Shown: positions 1 to 5,924 of the stretch, piece after piece
Position numbering within the stretch: position 1 is the stretch's first letter
Layout of the letters: each line of letters begins with the position of its first letter
The notes under the pieces: generated by a model
Told to the model about the DNA's origin: nothing
Databases searched by the model: none
Seen by the model: only the letters and a program-made list of their open reading frames with translations
Translations under genes and position numbers: made by a program
Origin: Desulfobacterales bacterium
GTDB lineage: Bacteria; Desulfobacterota; Desulfobacteria; Desulfobacterales; C00003106
Length of the DNA: 10,600 nt
Direction: 5' to 3'
NCBI GenBank assembly: GCA_030594505.1
Contig: JAUVFC010000039.1
Coordinates: forward strand, 1 to 10,600

Positions 1-7
1 CCTTTTT

Positions 8-49
8 AACTCGCAACCCGCAACTCGCAACTCGTAACCCGGCACTCCC
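8..49. repeat. Degenerate heptamer array, six units
   Basis: Six consecutive 7-base words occupy this stretch: AACTCGC, AACCCGC, AACTCGC, AACTCGT, AACCCGG and CACTCCC. They lie just downstream of the leftward DUF502 gene, whose stop codon is at 82-84. No complementary arm is visible inside the window; one could lie to the left of base 1. The word resembles that of the array at 730-757. The role is unknown. A weak GC hairpin at 60-75 sits between the array and the gene, without a T-run in the transcribed direction. Confidence 0.8.
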
Positions 50-81
50 TTATGAGGCTGCCCGAAAATTTGGGCCGTTTC

Positions 82-714
82 TCACTCTTTTGCAGTAGGA
101 TCAGAATTCTCGGACAGCCTCCTATGGGCATCGATAAGCCTTGAGGAACCCGCGCCGCAGCTAATAATCGACCTCATCGCGACATCCACCCGCACATCCA
201 CCGGATGAACAAATCTCCCTTCAAGATGATAGATATTGCCTGAGGTGGGATTAGGTCCTGTGGGAACAAATACCGTGTAACTTCCGTCCGCATGTTCGTC
301 GGTTACAAATGCCGTCATCATGGTCTTGTTTCCAAAGACCTGAACCAGGGCTACGGACGAGAAGGGAAATTTTTTGCGCCCGAGAAATTGCATTACTGTT
401 TCTTTGATCAGGGAGTATCCCGGGGCAAGCTTAAGAATTGAATTTTCCAGACTGGTGTGAACGAACGTGCCGACTTTTGTCTTTACAATAACTCCGACAA
501 CAAAACAGACCATTATGATAACGGCCAGGGCCGATAAAGCGGCCAGGATCTCGTGAACCTCGGATCTTATCAGGATAAGGTCCGTCAACGGTTGAATTAT
601 ACGTGTAACTACGTTAAAGACCCACCTGAAAACCAAAACCAGAACGGCAACCGGCAGGATTATCGTCAAACCTCCTATAAATGAGGTCTTAATAAAGGAT
701 TTGATTCTATCCAT
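82..714 (-). CDS. DUF502 family membrane protein
   Basis: This is a 210-residue inner-membrane protein of the DUF502 family, which also includes the plant COV (continuous vascular ring) proteins; its bacterial biochemical role is unknown. Two hydrophobic helices are clear, at about residues 11-36 and 55-78, each with the Gly/Pro content usual for the family. The soluble C-terminal part carries the family hallmark PTGPNPTSG (151-159) and an SCG near 185-187. The length is typical. The ATG at 712-714 is supported by an AGGTGA ribosome-binding site (complement of 721-726) six bases upstream. The M16 peptidase stop is only 22 bases upstream on the same strand, so the two are probably cotranscribed and perhaps both act at the cell envelope. 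The family call is firm; any function is inference. Confidence 0.9.
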   Translation of the reverse strand: MDRIKSFIKTSFIGGLTIILPVAVLVLVFRWVFNVVTRIIQPLTDLILIRSEVHEILAALSALAVIIMVCFVVGVIVKTKVGTFVHTSLENSILKLAPGYSLIKETVMQFLGRKKFPFSSVALVQVFGNKTMMTAFVTDEHADGSYTVFVPTGPNPTSGNIYHLEGRFVHPVDVRVDVAMRSIISCGAGSSRLIDAHRRLSENSDPTAKE

Positions 715-729
715 AATTAGTCACCTCGA

Positions 730-757
730 ATACTCGTCACTCGTTACTCGGCACTTG
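730..757. repeat. Heptamer array overlapping the M16 gene end
   Basis: Four 7-base words lie here: ATACTCG, TCACTCG, TTACTCG and GCACTTG. On the minus strand the last three words (737-757) are exactly the last six codons of the M16 peptidase, Q-V-P-S-N-E, plus its TGA stop. The array therefore forms the end of the coding sequence instead of merely following it. The words resemble those at 8-49. Confidence 0.8.
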
Positions 758-3460
758 TTTCTCCGGCTTTGTCGTCACCGTAAGGGAATGCCTGAACAAC
801 CTTTTCGCCACACGCCGGACATCATCGGCCGTGACACTGCGTATCATATCCGGATAGCGCCGATCGTATTCATACCCGAGCCCCAACAGTTCATTAACGG
901 CGGCGCTGTGCGCCTGCGCGCCGTTTGTCTCCAGAGACATCCTATGCATGGTGATACACATTGACCTGGCCCGCTCAAGCGCCTCCTCGTCCACTCTTTC
1001 TTTTTGAATCAGCTCAAACTTTTCCTTTATGGCGGCAAGCACGGTATCATAGTTGGAGAGAGTAGTCTGGGCCATAGATCCGAAGTATCCCGCTTCTATT
1101 CCATAGGAAGGATAGGCGTGGATATAATATACAAGGCTCTGCTTTCCCCCTCTCAATGCATCATGAAGCCATCCGCTCGGATATCCGATCCCGGAGATAA
1201 TAGCGTCTATTACATCCGCCACGGGCCTATCCTCGTCATACAACGTCATCCCATTGTATCCTACGAATATGGCGGCGGATGTCTTCTGATTGGTCTTCGT
1301 AAATGTTGTGTCTTCAGTGATGTTCTCTGTTTCAGGCTCAATAATGGGTTCTATCGCCTCCCCTTGCAAGAAACCGTGGAAGGCGTCTTTGACCTTTGCT
1401 GTAACCTCCGCGGGATCTATGTCACCGTAAACCGCAAACACCGCATTGTTCGGCATGACTATTGATCGATAGAATTCCCTGATCTTTTCACGCGAAAGGT
1501 CCTGAATCGAATCAATGGTCCCCAGGGTGTCGTTCCGGTAAGGGTGTTTTACATAGTACTGTTTTCGAAAAAGGCGCTGTATTTCAACAACCCAGCTTTC
1601 ATCGATCCGTTTGATCGCGAGCAGGGTGTCTTTGCGCTGTTTTTCGATTTCGTCTTCCGGGAAAGAAGGATGAACTGCTACATCGGCCAATACTTCCAGT
1701 CCCCTGTCAAAATCTTCCTTTAAGACAGACGCGTTTACAAAGACCGTATTGCTCCCGGACCCGGAGGAGATGGAGCCCCCCACATCCTCGAAGCTTTTGG
1801 CTATTTCACGCTTGGTGCGGGTTCGGGTGCCTTTGGTCAGCAGGGACGCCATAAAACGGGAAACGCCGGGCGCGTCAGCCGGTTCAAAACGAAGCCCCCC
1901 TTTTGCGAAAAATTGAAGCGTTACGATCGGAACCGAAGGATTTCTTTTTAACAGGAGCGTCATCCCATTGGAGAGTTTGCTCCTGATTACCTTTATCCCC
2001 TCTTCATTATGTGAACTTACTTCTGTTTTTGCTTGTGGAGCGGTTGACGCCGGTTTCAACACCGCCATGGTCATGTTTTGTTTCTTAAAATACTTCTTTG
2101 CCGCCCGCCGGCAATCTTCCGCTGTTACCGACTGGATACGTTCTACATACCTGTCGCTAAAATACGGGTCCCCTGTTGCCGTCCAGTCGGAAGCCAATCG
2201 ACGTCCCTGCCTTGCCGCAGACTGATTGCCGAAGATGTGACCGGCCGCCACCTTTTTCTTGGCCCTGTTCAAGGCCCCTGCATCAACCCCTTTTTTCTGA
2301 ATCTCTTTCAAAACCCTCCAGTTCGCCTCCATGGCCCTGTCCAGATTTTTATAATCAAGATCCATTGATATGAAAAACTGTCCCGCTACATAACTTGGCG
2401 TCCAGCTTGAGGCGCTTATGCTCAGCGCCAACTGCTTTTCGTCTTTCACCACCCGGTAAAGCTCGGATGTTCTGCCGTCACCGAGAATAACCGCCAACAC
2501 GTCCAGGGGATAAAGGTCCGGATCGGTTAAGGGGATCGTCCGGAACCCCACCATTACCCGGGCAAGTTTTGCAATAGAGGAGGATTTCTCCACATTTCGG
2601 CCGGACAACTGACCGGGTTCATCAGGGATAAAATAAGGGGGCTGAGGCCCTGCTTTCAACGACCCTGCCAGGGAAAGAACCTCGCTTAATATCTCTTCCC
2701 TGTCCACATTCCCCACCACTGTAACCACTAAATTGGCAGGGGAGTACCACCTTCGATAGTGGGCTATCAGGTCTTCTTTGCCCATTGTAAGAAAGATATC
2801 TTTTTCACCGATCACCGGGATACGGACCGGATGTTTCCGGTATGCGGTCTTCATAAAGAGGTACCAGAGTGTCCTTCCGGGATCGTTTTCACCCAACTGA
2901 AATTCCTGCAGGATGACAGGCTTCTCCCTCAAGTACTCTGTTTCATTGAATTGACAGTCTGTCACGGTCTCAAGGAGGAGAGAAAGGGCATCTTTGTAGT
3001 GATCTTTTGTGGTATTGATATAATAACCGGTCTGATCATAGGAGGTATACGCGTTGGTCGCCCCTCCCATTGCCTGGATTTTTTGTTTGATTTCATCCTC
3101 TGTATGGCGTGATGTTGTGCCCCCCGAAACCACATGTTCCAGGTAGTGGGAGAGTCCTCCCCCCATCCTTTCACCTTCATATATCGATCCTGTCCTGACC
3201 AGGACCTGGCAGGCGACTACATCAGAAGAACGGTTTTCCCGGATAAGTACCGTAAGACCGTTCTTGAGCGCTACACACAGATCTGTTTCTTTTGATGGAA
3301 GAACTCGCTCTATGTGAGGATCTTCAATAACCTTGGGAGAAACACCGGCAAAGGTGGTGGAAACACCGGCAAAGGTGGTGGAAACACCCAAAGCAAGGCC
3401 GCACAGCCCGATGATCCCGAACAGAAGAAACAGATGTATTTTCCAAATTCGCTTTTGCAT
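737..3460 (-). CDS. Exported M16 family zinc metallopeptidase, two-lobed
   Basis: This is an insulinase/pitrilysin-type peptidase of about 907 residues with the whole clamshell on one chain. Residue numbers here count from a TTG one codon upstream (3461-3463). The N-terminal half has the inverted zinc motif HYLEH (H106, E109, H110), with the third ligand predicted at E187 and its companion acid at E180, in the usual E-x6-E spacing. Its M16_C domain spans roughly 225-415. The second half (about 500-900) repeats the fold but has GVSRFMASLL where the zinc motif would be, the usual inactive lobe. Residues 1-40 look like a Sec signal peptide with TFA-G cleavage candidates, so the enzyme is probably periplasmic; the Cys at residue 21 is not in a good lipobox. 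The ATG at 3458-3460 is preferred over the adjacent TTG; neither has a strong ribosome-binding site. The substrate is unknown. It is probably in an operon with the downstream DUF502 gene. Confidence 0.93.
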   Translation of the reverse strand: MQKRIWKIHLFLLFGIIGLCGLALGVSTTFAGVSTTFAGVSPKVIEDPHIERVLPSKETDLCVALKNGLTVLIRENRSSDVVACQVLVRTGSIYEGERMGGGLSHYLEHVVSGGTTSRHTEDEIKQKIQAMGGATNAYTSYDQTGYYINTTKDHYKDALSLLLETVTDCQFNETEYLREKPVILQEFQLGENDPGRTLWYLFMKTAYRKHPVRIPVIGEKDIFLTMGKEDLIAHYRRWYSPANLVVTVVGNVDREEILSEVLSLAGSLKAGPQPPYFIPDEPGQLSGRNVEKSSSIAKLARVMVGFRTIPLTDPDLYPLDVLAVILGDGRTSELYRVVKDEKQLALSISASSWTPSYVAGQFFISMDLDYKNLDRAMEANWRVLKEIQKKGVDAGALNRAKKKVAAGHIFGNQSAARQGRRLASDWTATGDPYFSDRYVERIQSVTAEDCRRAAKKYFKKQNMTMAVLKPASTAPQAKTEVSSHNEEGIKVIRSKLSNGMTLLLKRNPSVPIVTLQFFAKGGLRFEPADAPGVSRFMASLLTKGTRTRTKREIAKSFEDVGGSISSGSGSNTVFVNASVLKEDFDRGLEVLADVAVHPSFPEDEIEKQRKDTLLAIKRIDESWVVEIQRLFRKQYYVKHPYRNDTLGTIDSIQDLSREKIREFYRSIVMPNNAVFAVYGDIDPAEVTAKVKDAFHGFLQGEAIEPIIEPETENITEDTTFTKTNQKTSAAIFVGYNGMTLYDEDRPVADVIDAIISGIGYPSGWLHDALRGGKQSLVYYIHAYPSYGIEAGYFGSMAQTTLSNYDTVLAAIKEKFELIQKERVDEEALERARSMCITMHRMSLETNGAQAHSAAVNELLGLGYEYDRRYPDMIRSVTADDVRRVAKRLFRHSLTVTTKPEKQVPSNE
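3340..3389. repeat. 21-bp tandem duplication in the M16 signal peptide
   Basis: Two exact 21-base units (3340-3360 and 3361-3381) are followed by 8 bases of a third. They encode the repeated peptide STTFAGV around residues 28-42, next to the hydrophobic core of the signal peptide. Because the unit is in frame, the duplication copies the likely signal-peptidase site (TFA-G) without breaking the gene. It looks recent, since the copies are identical. Confidence 0.9.
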
Positions 3461-3471
3461 CAACTTATGAT

Positions 3472-3555
3472 TCCAGAGGTCAGAAGTCAGAAAACAGAGA
3501 ACAGAAGTCAGAGGTCAGAAAACAGAGGACAGAAAACAGAAGTCAGAAGTCAGAA
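3472..3555. repeat. Twelve-unit heptamer array (left arm)
   Basis: Twelve consecutive 7-base words of the type GTCAGAA / AACAGAG / GACAGAA fill this stretch, starting 12 bases upstream of the M16 start codon. Together with the opposite-sense array at 3620-3654 it can form a long hairpin. Bases 3501-3535 pair with 3619-3653 at 29 of 35 positions by hand alignment. Confidence 0.9.
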
Positions 3556-3619
3556 CCTTAATCGAGTGAAAATACCATTAGATTTTCAAGAGACTGCTTG
3601 TCTGCCAATGAACTCAGAT

Positions 3620-3654
3620 CTCTGTCCTCTATTCTCTATTCTCTGACTTCTGTC
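3620..3654. repeat. Five-unit heptamer array (right arm)
   Basis: Five 7-base words, CTCTGTC, CTCTATT, CTCTATT, CTCTGAC and TTCTGTC, are the reverse-complement counterpart of the 3472-3555 array. The array ends 10 bases from the mrp stop codon. Transcripts leaving mrp leftward would cross both arms before reaching the M16 gene. There is no T-run in the leftward direction, so this is not a textbook terminator. Confidence 0.85.
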
Positions 3655-3664
3655 CCCCGATTGC

Positions 3665-4534
3665 TCACATTCTCTCTTTTATTTTTTCCACCACCCCATC
3701 AAAGGCCTCCAAGATATGGGAGGACTCCTTCTTGGAGACGATCGGCGTGCCGTCGTCGCAGGCAATCACCATGGCCGGATCAAAAGGTATACTCCCCAAG
3801 AAAGGAACAGACATTAACTCAGCAGTTGCCTTGCCTCCCCCTTTTTTAAACAGGGCTATCTCTTTTCCGCAATGGGGGCATGGAAACGGCGCCATGTTTT
3901 CAATCAGACCCAACACCTTCATATCTACCTGCTTGCAAAAATTGATCGACCTGCGAACGTCTGCCAACGCAACTTCCTGAGGAGTTGTCACAATAATGGC
4001 TTGCGCGTCCGGGATTGTCTGGGCCACGGTAAGCGGCTCGTCGCCTGTTCCCGGAGGTGAATCTATAAGCAGAAAATCGCGGTCCTCCCACATCACATCC
4101 GAAATAAACTGCCGGATCACACCGATCTTGAGCGGGCCACGCCATATCGTGGCCGAATCATCGCCTTCGGGCATTAATGATGCTATGGAAACGACCCCTA
4201 AATTTACAGAATAGGGCTTCGGCTCGATAAGCCTCCCTTTTGTATCTACCGGTCCGGAGAGACCCAATATTTTCGGTATGCTCGGCCCATGCAGATCGAC
4301 ATCCATCAGACCCACTTTCTGCCCTCCGTTGGCAAACGCAACGGCTAAATTGGCAGCGATACTGCTCTTTCCTACTCCTCCCTTGCCGCTCATGATTATA
4401 AACTTGTGTTTGATCCGTTCTAAAGAACTTTCGATCATCTTGTCCTGCATTCTATGGACAACCTCAGCGCCGCCTCCCGGGCTGCATGTCTGTCCTTCAA
4501 CAGCACATGATGATTTGGTTGTTTGTTCCGCCAT
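3665..4534 (-). CDS. mrp: Mrp/NBP35 family iron-sulfur carrier P-loop ATPase
   Basis: This 289-residue protein belongs to the Mrp/ApbC/NBP35 family of cytosolic ATPases that bind and transfer Fe-S clusters to apoproteins. The deviant Walker A is GKGGVGKSS (50-58, with the signature Lys51). DVDLHGPS (78-85) and DSPPGTGD (158-165) follow, then the C-terminal cluster motif CPHC (C219, C222) that would bridge a dimer. The N-terminal extension has only two cysteines (C10, C17), fewer than the four-cysteine cluster of eukaryotic Nbp35. The ATG is backed by an AAAGGAG site with good spacing (complement of about 4542-4550). It is divergent from the PilZ gene and 200 bases upstream of the M16 gene, with a long inverted heptamer repeat between. 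The family is certain; the exact client proteins are not known. Confidence 0.95.
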   Translation of the reverse strand: MAEQTTKSSCAVEGQTCSPGGGAEVVHRMQDKMIESSLERIKHKFIIMSGKGGVGKSSIAANLAVAFANGGQKVGLMDVDLHGPSIPKILGLSGPVDTKGRLIEPKPYSVNLGVVSIASLMPEGDDSATIWRGPLKIGVIRQFISDVMWEDRDFLLIDSPPGTGDEPLTVAQTIPDAQAIIVTTPQEVALADVRRSINFCKQVDMKVLGLIENMAPFPCPHCGKEIALFKKGGGKATAELMSVPFLGSIPFDPAMVIACDDGTPIVSKKESSHILEAFDGVVEKIKERM

Positions 4535-4574
4535 CTTAAAATTCTCCTTTCATGTTTACTAACGATAACGACTT

Positions 4575-4602
4575 AAGATAAGGATTTTTCAAAAAATTGC
4601 AA
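4575..4602 (-). promoter_or_regulatory. Weak candidate mrp promoter
   Basis: Read leftward, TTGCAA (4597-4602) is followed after 16 bases by TATCTT (4575-4580), about 40 bases upstream of the mrp ATG. Both boxes are imperfect. The region is AT-rich, so a chance match is quite possible. Confidence 0.3.
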
Positions 4603-4905
4603 CCTTAAAATCATATCATCACCTGCGGATTGTCGATTGAAAGACAATTCCAAAATCGGATTCCGTGGGTATTTTTTATTAAACCCTTCATAGTTGTTAA
4701 AATATTTAATACACCCGGAAATTCAGCAATCATGTAAGATTCGATCATTCCAGTCATGATACGGAAATGCCGATGACTGCCGGTCTATCCTTCCTGTCCG
4801 GGGATTTTCCCGGGGAGGCTGATAAAAGTGTCCATAAATACAGACATACTGTCATAACAAAGATTCCGTTCTTATGAACCTTTTATCCACAAATTGTTTT
4901 AAAAG

Positions 4906-4934
4906 TTGACACTTAACTGGTTTTAAATTATAAA
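4906..4934 (+). promoter_or_regulatory. Strong sigma-70 type promoter for the PilZ gene
   Basis: A perfect -35 box TTGACA (4906-4911) is followed by a 17-base spacer and the -10 box TATAAA (4929-4934). Transcription should start near 4941, giving a leader of about 67 bases. A short CTTAA/TTAAG inverted repeat (4956-4960 and 4967-4971) lies in that leader. Confidence 0.75.
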
Positions 4935-5007
4935 AAATGTATATCGTAAGCATCTCTTAAGGCAAGTTAAGTATTACTCAAATATTTTCGTACAAAGGAA
5001 CAATCCT

Positions 5008-5718
5008 ATGTCCGCCTTGAATTTGATACTGATTGTCAAACAAGAAGAAGGAAGAGAACGATATTTAAAAGAGCTTCAAAACTTTAATGCCGCGGTAGAC
5101 TGTGTTCAAGGGCCAGATGAAGTTTTCCAAAAGTGCCGCAGGAAAAAGTATTCGGGGATACTCATTGATCTTAAAACGATGATAGGAGCCCCTGACTCCA
5201 AAAAGCAGCTTATAGACAAGCTTAGCACAAGATTACCGACAATTCGACTCCGTATCAATCCATCGACTGATTCTGTTATCGGTCTTTTCCTCGGACAAAA
5301 TGTGCCGGGTGAGGACGCGTTACGGGTCTTTATTGAAAAAAAATGCAAGGAGCTTACGCCATCTAAAATTCGGATCGACCGGCGAACAAGTAAGATTTTA
5401 AATGTCCTAATATTTCAAGGCGATGAATTTAACGAAGAAAAAGGAATCCGTGCCAACATACTCGATATATCACTCCGTGGATCCTTTATTAATACGCTAC
5501 ATCCGATCAAGAGAAAAGAGAGGTTTTGGATACGGATAAAAGAGTTGGAAGACACTTCTCCGATCCAATGTGAAACCCGATGGATCCAGCGTTGGGGTGA
5601 AAAAGACCACCTGCCGGGTGTCGGGGTACTCTTTACGCAGATTACGAATGAACAGATCCAAGATATACAACAAAAGTATGTCTCGGTATTAAGTATTAGT
5701 GACGAGGAGTTGGAATAA
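5008..5718 (+). CDS. PilZ-domain protein with N-terminal receiver-like region
   Basis: This 236-residue soluble protein probably senses cyclic di-GMP. The C-terminal PilZ domain (about 118-228) has both ligand motifs: RxxxR at R122-R126 and DxSxxG at D153/S155/G158. It ends with the typical GVGVLF strand near 204-209. Residues 1-115 look like a degenerate receiver-type alpha/beta domain: a hydrophobic first strand, and D54 at the end of a strand in GILIDLKT. The acidic pocket expected after strand 1 is missing (KQEEG instead), so phosphorylation is doubtful. The ATG has an AAAGGA site eight bases upstream (4994-4999). The gene has its own strong promoter and an intrinsic terminator, so it is probably monocistronic. 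The process controlled cannot be read from the sequence. Confidence 0.85.
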   Translation: MSALNLILIVKQEEGRERYLKELQNFNAAVDCVQGPDEVFQKCRRKKYSGILIDLKTMIGAPDSKKQLIDKLSTRLPTIRLRINPSTDSVIGLFLGQNVPGEDALRVFIEKKCKELTPSKIRIDRRTSKILNVLIFQGDEFNEEKGIRANILDISLRGSFINTLHPIKRKERFWIRIKELEDTSPIQCETRWIQRWGEKDHLPGVGVLFTQITNEQIQDIQQKYVSVLSISDEELE

Positions 5719-5784
5719 ATTGTCTGTTTTTTAAAGGTCTCTTTTCTCGCCACGTCCTTATCTATAATTCTATTCCCCTTTTTT

Positions 5785-5810
5785 GATGGTTTCTTGCGAA
5801 ACCATCTTTT
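5785..5810 (+). terminator. Intrinsic terminator of the PilZ gene
   Basis: A perfect 9-bp stem GATGGTTTC/GAAACCATC (5785-5793 and 5798-5806) closes a TTGC tetraloop and is followed by TTTT. It lies 66 bases after the PilZ stop. Leftward it is not followed by a T-run, so it acts on rightward transcripts. Confidence 0.75.
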
Positions 5811-5874
5811 GTGAAATCTTAAACTTTTTCTCCTCTTAAACCGATAATAATATCTAAATATTCTTGCTAAATTT

Positions 5875-5895
5875 GACGGTTTCTAAAAAACCTTC
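5875..5895 (+). promoter_or_regulatory. Degenerate copy of the upstream hairpin in the leader of the next gene
   Basis: Bases 5875-5882 pair with 5888-5895 at 7 of 8 positions around a 5-base loop. Its left arm, GACGGTTTC, matches the left arm of the terminator at 5785 except for one base. It sits 18 bases ahead of the GAGGAG ribosome-binding site of the topoisomerase-like gene. I could not find a convincing promoter for that gene; a TTGACG at 5873-5878 lacks a good -10 partner. A role in the leader is possible but unproven. Confidence 0.3.
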
Positions 5896-5924
5896 AACCT
5901 TGAATCCGTATAGAGGAGTCTACC

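Larger units (their letters stand above)
4535..5007. other. Divergent intergenic region, no gene seen
   Basis: This 473-base AT-rich spacer separates leftward mrp from the rightward PilZ gene. I find no convincing small gene or known RNA. It holds the PilZ-side promoter (4906-4934) and a weak candidate mrp promoter (4575-4602). It also has a 6-bp perfect inverted repeat ATTGTC/GACAAT (4629-4634 and 4643-4648, 8-base loop) and another ATCATG/CATGAT (4729-4734 and 4755-4760). A small bulged GC hairpin lies around 4798-4813. It has none of the heptamer arrays found in the flanking leftward spacers. Confidence 0.6.

Noticed and set aside
60..75. Terminator of the DUF502 gene
   Set aside because: The stem is only four to five pairs and no T-run follows it in the leftward direction.
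1004..1465. Rightward open frame of 153 codons
   Set aside because: It lies fully within the M16 peptidase gene on the opposite strand, has no recognisable motif, and is a shadow frame.
3419..3463. Lipoprotein signal in the M16 peptidase
   Set aside because: The Cys at residue 21 follows Ile-Gly-Leu, which does not fit the lipobox (small residue needed before Cys); a Sec signal with TFA-G cleavage fits better.
3472..3654. CRISPR array
   Set aside because: Units are 7 bases long, contiguous and degenerate. There are no 20-40 base identical repeats with unique spacers, and no cas genes nearby.
4740..4880. Possible cyclic di-GMP (GEMM) riboswitch upstream of the PilZ gene
   Set aside because: The GC-rich bit near 4798-4816 made me look, but the conserved GCAAA-type core and tetraloop/receptor layout of GEMM are not there, and the segment lies upstream of the clear promoter at 4906-4934, so it would not be in the transcript.
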